From: Alitta virens
Lineage: Eukaryota; Annelida; Polychaeta; Phyllodocida; Nereididae
Length of the DNA stretch: 64,000 nucleotides
Assembly (NCBI GenBank): GCA_932294295.1
Contig: OW028575.1
Location: forward strand, 40,427,753 to 40,491,752
Reading direction: 5' to 3'
Part shown: in pieces, positions 1-10,760 of the stretch
How the letters are laid out: the number at the start of each line of letters is the position of its first letter
Position numbering within the stretch: position 1 is the first letter of the stretch
The notes under the pieces: model-generated
What the model was told of the DNA's origin: nothing
What the model saw: only the letters and a program-made list of their open reading frames with translations
Database searches by the model: none
Translations under genes and position numbers: made by a program

Positions 1-222
1 ACTTCAGTAACCATAAATGTACTATGTTAGGCTAAATTCTAGGGGGGGGGGAGGGGCAGTTACCCCCCCCCCCCCCCCTGTATTGAGACGAATAGGGAAG
101 GGGCTGTTTACCCCATCATACCAGATAGGTTATTGTTTATAATCATATTGACCTTTGTTTTAAAAATTGCCAAGAACCCCCCCCCCCCCCTATCTGGCTA
201 TCTGGCTACGCCCCTGACATAT
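1..222 (+). repeat. Family F interspersed repeat with G and C homopolymers, cut by the window edge
   Basis: The opening bases match a second locus at 62470-62572: both read roughly ACTTCAGTAAMC, then GTAAATGTACT, then AAATTCTA, a purine-rich run, GGCAGT and a long C run, and both end near GGCTACGSCCCTGA. This copy carries an added middle part with a second C run at 177-190. The left boundary may lie outside the window. It is an unclassified dispersed repeat; no coding capacity is visible. The homopolymers make both copies prone to assembly error. Confidence 0.55.
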
Positions 223-1129
223 GTCATGGTAGGACTACATACATTGTATTCACGAATGCATTCAATATCTCTTCTCTGAATTGGCAATGGATGTACTGTT
301 TTTCTGAGTACTTTTATACGATTTAGCCACACTGCAACATCCTTTATTGACTTTTTTTAAAACTATTCTAGCACTCTCAATGTATGCAATACATTTCTAT
401 CTACATATCTTCAGTTATATTCTCAATCTTTTTGGCAATTCCGTTTTTAAGGCCCTTTGGCATGACCCTACAGTATCCTTAAGAGCTCTGCATGATATTG
501 ACATTTATATTCCATCCAGTTGTGGGCTAAGCAGACGATAGACAAACCATTGTCCAGCATGTGCTGCCCCCTACCGATGGGATTATCGCTGGCACGTGCT
601 GTTACTGCCGTATGATGCAGGCTTATCTGACCAGTCTGTTCTTTCTCACCAAAATGTTATCTTATACATTGTTAAACTGTATACACTTGGATGAGAATTT
701 AATAAAAAGACAATGCACTATAACCTGTCCTAAATTGGTGTAATAGACCTGTATAACTTCTGCTGGTGACTGGGCAGATATGAAAACCTATATATATGTT
801 GATGCCTGCGTCCATAAAATGTTTATAACACATAGTATGATAGTAATTAAGTTGAATTAAGGTGTTCAAGATAACTACCATCAAATAATTGATGTTGTGC
901 ACTTAAGAAGCAGGTCGTTAGACTCGTATTTATAAGACACTGGCAGGCACTGCATGGCGGGATATAGACGTCACCACAGCCGAACAGACGAACTTCAGTC
1001 GAAGTCAGATCGTGTGCCACTGGACAACCCAGCAGAATGAGGTGACGATAGTCGGCCATAACTTGAGCGTATCCAGTGATTTGACATCATGCAGTGTCTA
1101 TTTTCAGTAATGCATTAATTCTAGGGGAT
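223..1129. other. Unique non-coding sequence, nothing recognised
   Basis: Short open frames on both strands (for example 561-743 plus and 847-1059 minus) share no recognisable motif and overlap each other. No RNA gene or repeat seen elsewhere in the window is visible here. Confidence 0.5.
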
Positions 1130-1270
1130 ATGGCGGTGACATGGGAGCCATTAATTCCCAAAGGGCTGATAGCCTAAGCGTGTTGCGCTCTCTGGATCCG
1201 CCCACGCACCAGTGTGCGCTCCAGCGATCATAACAAACTTGATCACGTGACCTTTCCTCTTCCCGGCCAT

Positions 1271-1330
1271 CTAGCCCAGTGGTTACACAGTATTGTCTGT
1301 AGACTGGGTCCCTGGTTAAGGCTTTGGGCT
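1271..1330 (+). repeat. Degenerate tRNA-like (SINE head) remnant
   Basis: The stretch begins with an A-box-like TAGCCCAGTGGTTA and, about 40 bases on, has a B-box-like GGTCCCTGGTTAAGGC. The spacing suits an internal RNA polymerase III promoter, but the B box lacks the usual GTTCGA core, so this is at best an old SINE head or decayed tRNA copy. Confidence 0.25.
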
Positions 1331-1599
1331 ACCTTTTGTTGTCTTCATAAAACTGAACATATAGGTCAAGGACACGGACCTTGAATATAAATGCCTTTAG
1401 TAATCATGGTAATATAGATCTGCCCTGACTGTCCCTCAGTAATTAGACGCATTTGCTGTGTGGTAATTTTAGAGTCTAGCAGGAAAACCATGGGTTTTTC
1501 TCAAGTTTCCCTCTATTTGTGATACAATAGTCAAAGTGGCTAGCTGGAGGCAGGTGTAGCACTAGGTGTCATCCTCATCGTTATGCTCAGTCAATCTGT

Positions 1600-1655
1600 G
1601 CTGTGTTGATGGCGGAATGGCCTGCAGTCACACTGGGCGAAAGAGTTTGGGAGGC

Positions 1656-1694
<39 letters not shown>

Positions 1695-2065
1695 GAGGCA
1701 GCCTGGTGTGCCTCAGGTGATTACGATAATAAATGAGCGGAGCAACAGATCAGCACCGAACTGCTGCCGAACGTTCGAAGGCCTTTCCTTCGCGCCATTG
1801 GAGGGCTGGAGAGGCGGGGCTGGCGAGTGGGCGGCGGCCTCCCTTAAGCAATAACTAATGGTCATGAAGCGATAGTCGCAGCAGCTCTGGCTCGGCGGCC
1901 CTTACAGCCTGTAATTTCCATCATTTCGGTTCTGCCGCGATGACAACAAACCCACGCGGTCACCCGGGACATCCCCTCCAGTGTGACGTCATTTGCTGGC
2001 GCGCGCTGATTGGCCCAGGACGCGGGTTGGCTAAGTGTGACAAGTATTGATGTAGCCCAGTGTTG
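1600..2065 (+). promoter_or_regulatory. GC/CpG-rich promoter-like block
   Basis: This is the richest concentration of CpG and core-promoter motifs in the window. Visible are ATGGCGG at 1609, an inverted CCAAT box (ATTGG) at 1797, a GC box GGCGGGGC at 1813 with a second GGGCGG around 1830, a full CRE TGACGTCA at 1984, and another inverted CCAAT box at 2009. There is no clear TATA box, which fits a dispersed CpG-type promoter. The plus direction is chosen because a plausible exon with a plus-strand splice donor follows at 2455. A transcription start cannot be placed from sequence alone. Confidence 0.5.
1656..1697. repeat. (GA)n microsatellite inside the promoter-like block
   Basis: About 20 GA dinucleotides with a single GC interruption. 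A GAGA-type tract inside a promoter region can bind GAGA-like factors in animals, but here it may simply be a microsatellite. Confidence 0.85.
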
Positions 2066-2070
2066 TCTCA

Positions 2071-2220
2071 ATGGCAAAGCAGTGCACGCCTGGTCGTGGG
2101 ATGGTTATTACTAGACCTAAGTGTATTTCACTTACTTCACTACCTGGTCCAGTTTCACTTCATTCTGAGGCAACATTTCACTCGGAGCAGCTGACTTGGT
2201 ACAGTCACAAGCAGCAGTAG
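2071..2220 (+). CDS. Short ORF (49 aa), possible upstream ORF
   Basis: An ATG at 2071 in a fair context (TCAATGG) opens a 49-residue frame ending in TAG at 2218. The peptide begins MAKQCTPGRG and has no recognisable domain, signal peptide or membrane segment. It sits just 3' of the promoter-like block and before the putative splice donor at 2455, so it could be an upstream ORF in a 5' leader. It could equally be chance; no sign of coding constraint can be judged from one sequence. Confidence 0.15.
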   Translation: MAKQCTPGRGMVITRPKCISLTSLPGPVSLHSEATFHSEQLTWYSHKQQ

Positions 2221-2454
2221 CTACAAAACCAGTGACTGTTGAACACACCAACCAGCCACCTGGATACAATAGCTGGACAGATCTTTAACACAAGTTGTCA
2301 TTGTGACACTCAGGAGCTAGGCGACAGTCAGTTCTGACCACTGACCGGAAGACTGGAATCGTACCTTGGCAAGTCCGGCACTGGCGACGTGGTCACTACT
2401 TTGAGGGACCCGTCGGAAACAGCTACATTCTGGAAAAGTCAAAATTGTCAACAG
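2090..2454 (+). other. Candidate non-coding first exon with splice donor at 2455
   Basis: The sequence after the promoter-like block keeps balanced composition without repeats, then meets the donor ACAG|GTGGGC at 2454/2455, after which composition drops sharply to T-rich, intron-like DNA. The last 110 bases have no ATG. This fits a 5' untranslated first exon of a plus-strand gene whose coding exons lie beyond this window or remain unrecognised. The left end is a guess, and no acceptor partner was identified. Confidence 0.35.
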
Positions 2455-3442
2455 GTGGGCCCTGTTTTATTATACCTCAAACATGGATTGTGTTATTTTG
2501 CATGTTACATCTTACACCTATATCTGGATAACGTTCATAATTGATTCGTGTCTACTCTTCTAACTGAGGAGACATTGTCATACAGTGTATTTTGACTACT
2601 TCTTACTTAAAGAGACCCAGGACTTCATTAATTTGATCAAAGTAGCCATTCCTTAAGATCGTGTTTTAAAGTGGCTTTGATTATCCCCGTAATAATTTGA
2701 TGGAATGGAAATATTTTTTTGCTCTCAGTTGACAGCTGACATCGTGCATATCAAGGTTTGTGATTGGACACTCTACTTTTCTGATGTAAAGAACTGGACA
2801 TGACAAACACAAGAGTTTGACCAATCATGTGTTTTGTTAGGTTGTTTTATTGCATACAGTTGTTTTCTATTTGATCGTTTATAGTTATTCCTTTAAGATT
2901 TGTCTTAAATCTTTTGTACTCTTTGAATTGTTTACCAAGTTTCTCATAAAACTTGGAAACTGCAGCATCAAAGTAGGGATTAAAAAAGGTTTAGCGGACA
3001 AGACCTGAGGTGATTACATATTCTGACTCTGTGCAAAATTTCAATTGGAATTCTTCGTAATTATTACTGGGATAACAATGTCACTTATGTGAACTGAAAA
3101 AAGCAACAAGTGCCATGCTCGTGTGCCTACACATGCAATGGATGCACTATATATGGTGCGAGTAGTGTAATGTATTTTGGCCATGCTATTCCATTCAACT
3201 TGTTGCTCAGCATCATGCAGTGCCTCCCACACTGCCTCAGCAGCCCCATCATCGTGATCTTGGCTTTAGCTGCTGCCTCTGTAACACTTTGGAGAAATTA
3301 TTTCTAATTTCTCCAAGGTCACACACAATGCACTACCCAACATATAAGAAATGGCATTAAGTTGTGACAATCAACTGCTTTCGTGACAATGTCGGTCACT
3401 GTCATGTCTCAGAGGTTGGCTTGCTTTAATAATTCACACGAA
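2455..3442 (+). other. AT-rich, intron-like unique sequence
   Basis: T-rich sequence follows the putative donor. Open frames at 3110-3307 (plus) and 3041-3232 (minus) overlap antiparallel and resemble nothing I know. No repeat family found elsewhere in the window is present. Confidence 0.4.
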
Positions 3443-3552
3443 CCCAGATAGCAGTCCAAATCGGGCCAGCGTCGTTTCTATATCGGCCGCCGTTGGTACA
3501 ACATCGTTTCAACATTGTGGCGATGTTGCAACGATTTGGAATGCTTTCTGGG
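3443..3552. mobile_element. Family A palindromic MITE-like element, copy 1
   Basis: Imperfect inverted ends CCCAGATAGCAGTCCAAATCG and CGATTTGGAATGCTTTCTGGG (each shown within 21 bases or fewer) bracket a CG-rich middle with the phrases GCCAGCGTCGTTTCTATATC and GTTGGTACAACATCG. Flanks are AA on both sides, consistent with a 2-bp target duplication. There is no coding capacity, so any mobility would depend on an outside transposase. Ten further copies are found in this window. Confidence 0.8.
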
Positions 3553-3742
3553 AAATAGTACATGACTATATATATACATATATGGAAATATATAGCTTCT
3601 GACTCTTCTCTTATATTAGTGATACAAATAGCATAAATCCATGTTTTGACTGACAATTAGTGAGCTCCATTAGTACATCTACAGCCTAGGTCACAGATCT
3701 TGCGTGTTATGCTGCAGTAGTATTGTCTGCAGGCAAATAGCC

Positions 3743-3769
3743 ATGCAAGCAAGCAAGCAAGCAAGCAAA
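3743..3769. repeat. (GCAA)n microsatellite
   Basis: Six perfect GCAA units, with looser GCAAG-like copies continuing to about 3790. Confidence 0.8.
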
Positions 3770-4220
3770 TCAACAGTCAAGCAAGAAACCAACTCACCAG
3801 GCAAGTTGTGGCTATTCGCCGGCTAACCTTGATGGGTCATTTACTATTTATATCGTGTCAGCAACTTCCCATGGATGCAGCGGCATCGAATTAACTCCAT
3901 TTAATGAAATTTATCGAATGAGGTTTAATGTCCTGGGCAAGGATCCGGATGTTCCGACAACACCACTAGCTCATGGATGCCGGTGACAATGTTACTGAGC
4001 ACTCTCGGTGAAAACTGTTGCATAACTGTTACATAACGATCACCCCCAGACAGTAATTGCACTCCTTTCAGTAAGGTTTCCTGTATAGATGAAGGTAATT
4101 AATCATATCGTGAATTAAATGCCATATAAATTGATACTTACCATCCCTGTGGGTTGTAGAATGTAGCCAATGGGTAGATTAAATCAAATTTTGATATTTA
4201 ATCAAATTTTGGTATACTGC

Positions 4221-4281
4221 ATCATGCTAGTGGCTAAGGTGTTTGTGGAAAACCTCGAGGTCCTGGGTTTAAACCTGCATC
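4221..4281 (+). repeat. tRNA-like SINE head remnant
   Basis: An A-box-like TAGTGGCTAAGGTG is followed at tRNA-like spacing by a B-box-like GGTCCTGGGTTTAAACCTGC, whose GGGTTTAAACC core matches the T-arm palindrome of a tRNA. No CCA end or complete acceptor stem is visible, and the sequence runs into AT-rich DNA. It is most likely a fossil SINE head. Confidence 0.4.
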
Positions 4282-5526
4282 ATAAGGCTAATACTCTTGC
4301 ATGAATCTATATGAGTTTACAAGTATAGTTAACATCTTGATAACTTATATTAATAACATATAACAGTTATACATTTTAAGGACGTTTTAATATATATAAA
4401 TGGAGTAAACAGAGTTCATAGCAGTACAGTTTCCTCGCCATGTAAGGCTCTATATGACATTAATTCATTACATTTTATTGTATTAAGTCACACACTATAG
4501 TTGCATAGCATTGTGTAAGGTTGAAGGCATAGCTAATTGAGGCTGGTTGCCCAGTTGTAATCTAATGCTTAGCATCAAAAGCAGGTGGTCCCTTCCCACC
4601 ACAGTCTTATCTTGGTGGCATGTGTTTCAGTCAACTCTCAGCCAACATTCGGATCATGACTGTGATGGGAAAATCAATGATCAGTTAATGAACTTCAAAA
4701 CCTGCTACAGGTTTCACATGCTTAGAACACGTTTAACGCATGTATAATGTAGGCGGTAGCATGTCATTCACGGCTTTACAAGTTTCGCTTGGAAGGTTGG
4801 TTTCTTTCTCGTTCTCCTGAAGGGAACTCGAATGTGTGGTTCTAAATCTTTTCAGTGGAAAGGTGAACGGAGAAGTGAAATCATGAAAAATGATATAGAT
4901 CACCTTAAGTTTTAGACTGCTCAGTTTGGTTTTTTAACTCAGCCCTCACTGATACATGTAGATATTAGTATGTACCTTTCTTTCAATGCAATTCAATCCA
5001 ATTTATTCATTTATTCGACATCTAACTTTTGGTTATTATTCTATTTATCAAAGAAGACTAGAAAAATGTACCTTTCAGAAATGAAGTTACAAGTCTATGC
5101 CAAATCTCAAATCTATATCAATTTTTATACGAGCTCCAAACTTCACTTTCTAACAATGGCGCGCATAGCATGAATACCCATTCATGCAGAATACTGATGT
5201 ACCCAAATGAGGTCTGGCGAGTGTGCTGCGGGACTTACTTAGTTGGCATGGCAACCATGATGCACAGCAGGTGTTTGATCAGCCGGCGAGACCCATCTAT
5301 ATGTATATGCAATAACGTACAGGTGTATATATATACAAACACACAGCTGAGGGTCCAAAATGAGTTATTGTGGTATACGTCGATTTTTTATTTTTTATTT
5401 TTTTTGTGAACAGTTGAAATTACAAGGAGGAGCTAGGAAATATACGAAATAGGCAGATGAATCATTTAGTACAGTACAGAATAAATAAAGATTTATTAAT
5501 TATATTGTGTTCTATCATACTTTTAG
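4282..5526. other. Unique non-coding sequence with one X-box-like site
   Basis: No gene is recognised. Open frames at 4547-4747, 4970-5173 and 5170-5409 have no family resemblance. A separate X-box-like motif at 5242 is annotated. Confidence 0.4.
5242..5255. promoter_or_regulatory. RFX X-box-like motif GTTGGCATGGCAAC
   Basis: One mismatch from the palindromic RFX consensus GTTGCCATGGCAAC. It is one of five such sites in the window. Confidence 0.4.
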
Positions 5527-5935
5527 TTTGGAGTAGAGTAGAGTAGAGTAGAGTAGAGTAGAGTAGAGTAGAGTAGAGTAGAAAATAATCTTTGGTTGAG
5601 TTACAGTAGAGTAGAGTTGAGTAGAGTAGAGTAGAGTAGAGTGGAGTAGAGTGGAGTAGAGCAAAGTAGAGCAAAGTAGAAAAGAATCTTTGGTTGAGTT
5701 AGAGTAGAGTAGAGTAGAGTAGAGTAGAGTAGAGTCCCAGATAGCATTCAATATTGGGCTAGTGTCGTTTCTATGTCGGCCGCCGTTGGTACAACATCGT
5801 TTTGACATCGCCGACATCGTGCCGATGTTGAAACGATTTGGAATGCTGTCTGGGAGTAGAGTAAGGTAGAGCAAAGTTGAGTAGAGTAGAGTATAGTAGA
5901 GTAGAATAGAGTGCAGCAGGGCAGAATCTTTGGTT
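5527..5935. repeat. (TAGAG)n satellite-like array with a higher-order unit, split by family A copy 2
   Basis: Pentamers TAGAG/GAGTA fill 5527-5580, 5605-5680, 5703-5735 and 5855-5920. The phrase AATCTTTGGTTGAGTTA recurs at about 5586, 5687 and 5926, each time at the end of a pentamer block, so pentamers and the phrase were duplicated together as a higher-order unit of about 100 bases. Reading frames through the array give repetitive peptides of the YSTLL type that are not genes. Confidence 0.85.
5736..5854. mobile_element. Family A palindromic element, copy 2, nested in the (TAGAG)n array
   Basis: The ends CCCAGATAGCATTC and GGAATGCTGTCTGGG bracket the usual middle (GTCGGCCGCCGTTGGTACAA). 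The element interrupts the pentamer array cleanly and is flanked by AGT on both sides. The higher-order phrase continues after it, so the insertion happened inside a pre-existing array. Confidence 0.85.
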
Positions 5936-7223
5936 GAGTTAACTTATAGCTCTTGTTGGTCACACATTGACCATACAAATATATAATTTGCTGAGTGAAT
6001 TCGTTGCACTGTACGTTTCATCCAATTTGATATACTTAATGATACGATATATTTGAAAATGAACTCATGTCTGTTAAACAAAATGAGGCCAATTTGGCCC
6101 ATAATGACAATATCCAGCCATGGATTGATATTAAAGCTGCAATTCTGCAAATGATACAGTCTTTGAGAGATTGGTTATGAATATTCATGGGGGGAAGATG
6201 GGGGAGTCCTGCTACACGTATTTTGCAGTCCATTGAGTCTATGGCTTTGCAAACAAAATATCTAATGGACCAATTATAAAATGATGGGCAGAGGGCGGAT
6301 GGTTTGCATTGTTCTGTTTGAGCCGTTTCACTGGGATGCGCCGACATATGATCGTAACACATCGACAGGACATCAGGCAGATAGGGGTTGCCATCATGGC
6401 TAGTTGGGTCACTCGTGTACACCCCCAGCACAAATGATAATTGCCGTTAAAGGTTGCCACTGATGCTCTATTGTACAAATGCACTTGCACTGCAATATAG
6501 GGGTTAGAATTTGAAAGCAAATCGGCACATTCAGCAGAAAATAATCATAATATCCTGAACTATTTATTAATGATATTTGCTGATTTGACAAATTCTTTGT
6601 TCGCTACACCCCTGGACAAAATGTTGCATATATATATGTGATGTGCTAGTGACGGGTCAACCCCATGGCTTCTCATGGAAGTCTTGCTAATTTACAGCCA
6701 GTGTGTGGGTCAGTTGATTGAGATAAAGTGGGTTGTCCTGCCTTGCAAGGCCTTTGCTACACCTCCAGCCAAATGTTCATCGCTAATTCTCTAGAATTGA
6801 CTGGATTGATGAATGGTGTGTCAGGCTGCCCCTTTAATCTACATAATTAGTCCTAATTAGTCCTAATATTTAATTTATGTACAGCTGGGTCATACCACAT
6901 ATAATACATTCATACTATGTATTGCCAGTAAGCTGGGTTTGGTAAGGTCAGAACATGCAATAGTGTATGGCTATCAAACACCTTTCATTGAAAACATCGA
7001 ATCCAATGATTAAGCTGACTGATGGACATTGATTCTTATTTCTCTTTAAAATGAGCACACTTTAGTGTATCACCAACGAAGCGGGTTAAAAGTGAAGAGC
7101 TTTATAGCGCCTCACAGGTCTAGTCAACAGGTCTAATTCAAGGCCATTGACAAAAACGTTTGTCTGGACACAGCTTGTGCCAAATCATGTGAGGTGATGC
7201 CATTATGTTTCTCCAGACATTCC
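5936..7223. other. Unique non-coding sequence, nothing recognised
   Basis: A 131-codon minus-strand frame (6036-6431) lacks any known motif, and the frames beside it overlap in several phases. I see no splice-flanked exon or RNA gene. Confidence 0.4.
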
Positions 7224-7246
7224 TATATATATATATATATATATAT
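7224..7246. repeat. (AT)n microsatellite
   Basis: Eleven uninterrupted TA dinucleotides. Confidence 0.85.
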
Positions 7247-7335
7247 TGGATTTAATTTCTTTGCTTACCAATTGATCCCTCTTTTGTGTGTGTTTATATA
7301 CGGACAGTCCGAATTCTGTCCCTGTCTGGACTTGA

Positions 7336-7536
7336 GTTGACATTGATGCTGTGCCAGCAGCCTCTGAATCTGGCAGCATCTCTGGGTGCTCTGCAAAGGA
7401 TGTAGCAACACACAGCAGAGGATCTAAAGGATCAAATTGCGGTTATCATGTTGGGAGGCTGCTGAAGCTGCAGGAAGAAAAAAAAACCAGAGAAGACCTG
7501 ACACGGCTGAGCACGAGGGAGATGGCTGGGTGCCAG
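7336..7536 (+). other. Possible exon ending at a strong splice donor
   Basis: One frame stays open from 7336 and ends in phase 0 at GCCAG|GTAATT (7536/7537), a good donor. The residues before the donor are hydrophilic and helix-prone (LLKLQEEKKTREDLTRLS), unlike surrounding chance frames. There is no in-frame ATG near the 5' end, and the upstream acceptor candidates (AG at 7307 and 7357) have poor pyrimidine tracts. It could be an alternative exon of the gene starting near 2 kb, or a non-coding conserved element. No family is recognised. Confidence 0.2.
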
Positions 7537-7539
7537 GTA

Positions 7540-8208
7540 ATTGACAACAGGGCATCATTTGATGGGCCAACTGGCACTCTGGTGGAGCGGGTGCATTGAA
7601 TCATAGAATGAATGTTTAAGAACTGTGCAGAATGATTAGGAATTGGCTAAATGGTGCAAGAAATCAAGACTGAAAATTACATGCCAAACTGTTAAAAAAT
7701 GACAAATAACTGGCTAAATTGTACAGAAAATTAATGCAGCACTAAAATGTAACCAGAAGACAGTCATTGAATACTCAGTTCAATGAATACATAGTCACTG
7801 AAGACAGGTCCTTGTAGAGGATATTTCTCACAGGTGCCACTAAGGGAAATAAATAGTTTCACTTTAAAAAGCAAATTTGAAATGTTCTCTTAGTTGGAAA
7901 TGTATGTTTTAAGCGATGCTTATGCATTATGTCATAGTACACTGTAGTGCAGAATAGATAAGAACAATGTAGCACTTTGGTACATGCACTTATACAAGTA
8001 CAAGTACATGTATATGCTGCAATGTTCATATCATGTACATCATGCACAGTTTTAAGGTACATGACTGGACCAGACTGACATCAATGGCCTGTCTCTTCCC
8101 CTCAAACATCCCAAGGTCACATAGGTCATTGGATGGAAAGGTGTTGTATCTCTACTCAACCATGTGTGCGTCTAGAGGACATCACTGACTCAGCTAGAGA
8201 CCTAGTCC
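7540..8208. other. Unique non-coding sequence, nothing recognised
   Basis: AT-rich sequence with only short, overlapping open frames. No repeat shared with other parts of the window. Confidence 0.4.
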
Positions 8209-8554
8209 GAGAAATGTGATGTTCGCTTAGCTCTATGTCTGAGAAATCTAATGTTCGCTTAGCTCTATGTCAGAAATCTAATGTTCGCTTAGCTCTTAGT
8301 CTGAGAAATCTGTTGTTCGCTTAGCGCTTAGCATGAGAAATCTAATGTTCGCTTAGCTCTATGTCTGAGAAATCTAATGTTCGCTTAGCTCTAAGTCTGA
8401 GAAATCTAATGTTCGCTTAGCTCTATGTCTGAGAAATCTAATGTTCGCTTAGCTCTATGTCTGAGAAATCTAATGTTCGCTTAGCTCTTAGTCTGAGAAA
8501 TCTGTTGTTCGTTTAGCGCTTAGCATGAGAAATCTAATGTTCGCTTAGCTCTTG
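8209..8554. repeat. 32-bp minisatellite, 11 copies, with a six-unit higher-order period
   Basis: The unit is GAGAAATCTAATGTTCGC followed by TTAGCTCTATGTCT. Copy 3 is short by two bases. A variant with TGTTGTTCG and GCGCTTAGCAT appears as copies 4 and 10, each preceded by a CTTAGTCT-ending copy (3 and 9), so a block of six units (about 192 bp) was duplicated. The array ends by merging into unique sequence at CTCTTG. Confidence 0.9.
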
Positions 8555-10439
8555 TTTATTATGAAGCATTTGTGAGCGCTAGCGAAACGCCAATGACGGT
8601 GGCTCACTATAAACGTCACAATATGAACAAGAGCCAACAATCGCATGCGGTCAGGAACGGTTTCTCGGGCTACTAAAGACCATGCAGTAATATCAGCGAA
8701 TTGCATCAACCTCATTACATTTTTGTACTTAATCCAAGTAATGGCCATCTATTTAGGTTTCAAGACTCAAGACAGTTTATTTGTCTGATACGTGAAATGG
8801 TGAATAAAGCCTGTTATACACAGCTAGTGATTGGAGTGAATGAATGTACGAGAAATTGAGGTTGCTGAGTAAAATATGATATATATATTATTATGTAAGT
8901 AAAACAAACCAATCAATACAACAACTTGCATTAACCTATTTCCACTACATGAAGTACAGTGTGTTGCCATACACATATTTCAATAGAATACCAAGGATAC
9001 ATAGAGCCATTGAATTTCAAACTAATACATATATCCTTAGTATCAAAATATCTACACAATGAATTCGCCTTTAATAGATACCTCATAAAGATGAGAAAGA
9101 ATCTTTGGGGGGCGATTTTGTTATTTCTCAATAACTGATAGCATATGCCATTATGGTGGCTAAGCTGTGATGGGTCTAGGTAATATCTGAAATTCCCTTG
9201 AAACTTGCGATTGGCGTCCTTGTGTGGCGTTCTCCATTAAAATGGAAAGTCAGCCTCCTGCAGTCAGTCATGGCTATGCATTGAGTTGCAGGCAGGCAAT
9301 TTTAATCAAGGACATAGCAAGGGGATTGTGAGATTCATGGGAGCATGGTAAAAGCATGCAAAATCACATGTGCTCTTGTTTGATATTCTCCACACACCTG
9401 TGGCATGAATGCTTGCCAGGTTATCCCTATGGGCTATATAACATGTTGCGTAATAGTTACTGCTTCCTGGTCCAGTGTTTAAAGTGCTATTATTAGAATT
9501 AAGAGTCCTATGTTCGATTCTGATCTTAAACTTTACATTTGTCACCAATGCTTCTGTCAGTGTGTACTCTGGATGATATTTAAACACACACAACATGTTT
9601 TATGTAACTTTAGTCTAGAATTAGATATCACATAGAGGCTATAACATTATTTAGCTATTGTAGCATGCCATGGCGTCGTTTTAGCATGTAGATGGCCCCA
9701 TCAATTCGCCACAAATTTTATGATTATAGTCCGCATCTAAAAGTAATAAAAAACCATGTATATTGGTACTGAAACTACGTTTTATGCAGGTACCGTATGC
9801 CTACAGGGAACATCTTATATTTATACATAAATCATGTGTACAACATTTTCAAGATAAAATGTGATGAAATGCAAATTTTGAAATTCTAGCCATTAAATTC
9901 TTAGTCAGCCTCCGAGCGCCGAGATACAATGAACAGTCGTTATGGGAACTTTAAGGACCCGAGGCTATTAATTATGTCAGGATGTTCTATTCATTTGTCA
10001 TTCATTGTTTTTCTATCTTAAGGCACCTGTCACCACCGATGACCTTGCATTAGTCGTCAGCATTTCTAAAAGAGCCACTGTCCAAATATGGGAGTGTTTT
10101 TGATTCGCACTCTCACCATCAGAGTATACGTATTTTTGCTGACATTCCAAAAACTCATACTGGTTAATAAAAATGATTAGTAACTGTTATCATCCTTTCT
10201 ATTTTGTCTGCTGCTTTCTAGAAACCCCTAATTAAGACATAGAAAAGAAATGAATAATTAACAGAACCAGCTGGCCGTTAGTGTGGCCATTTTGTCTACT
10301 TTTAGTAAAATCGTGTTTGACCGTTACTCTAAATGTCAGTCCTTGCTTATTATATAGTGTAAAATCTTAAATATTTGAATATCCTTGATAGCATCGTGGT
10401 GCTATCAGGTTACCAAGACCACGAATTAATCTCTTTAAG
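8555..10439. other. Unique non-coding sequence, nothing firmly recognised
   Basis: Short frames only. A weak tRNA-like passage lies near 9470-9530 (TGGTCCAGTGTTTAAAGTG then GTTCGATTCTGA), possibly an old SINE head, but too diverged to call. Confidence 0.4.
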
Positions 10440-10760
10440 AATCTATTGTATATTTAGAGGTCCATTGCTATATGGAATAGCCACCAGCCTCCCAATTAAT
10501 GTAAGGAATTCATCGTCTTTAGATAATTTTAAAGTTAATGTGAAAAGACATACTTCTTATGTGTAAGTAAGTATTCCTTGTTTATTTTGATCTTATTTGT
10601 AATTTAGACTTCATTTCATTATTACGTTGTGGCAGCACTATGTGCTCTTCGGAGTTTCCAGCTGCCGTTTTGTAACTTTTGATTGTTTGCTTATGATATT
10701 TATGTATATCTATATCATATGATGAAACAAAATTAAAATAAATTAATAATAAAAATAAAC
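10440..10760 (+). mobile_element. 3' tail of a non-LTR retrotransposon (LINE) with the end of ORF2
   Basis: A frame ending at TAA (10564-10566) encodes, from 10453, FRGPLLYGIATSLP, then NVRNSSSLDNFKVNVKRH. This matches the characteristic end of ORF2 proteins of CR1/L2/RTE-like elements: F-x-G-P, a W/Y-containing SLP motif, R-N-S-S-S-L, then F-K and basic residues. After the stop about 190 bases of AT-rich 3' UTR end in a short A-rich repeat with AATAATAAAAATAAA near 10760, typical of LINE 3' ends. The reverse transcriptase core and endonuclease are missing, so this is a dead 5'-truncated copy. The motif is established; the exact clade is not resolved. Confidence 0.6.

Noticed and set aside
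5515..5978. 119-codon and 76-codon minus frames
   Set aside because: They read through the TAGAG array and the family A copy nested in it; no independent coding evidence.
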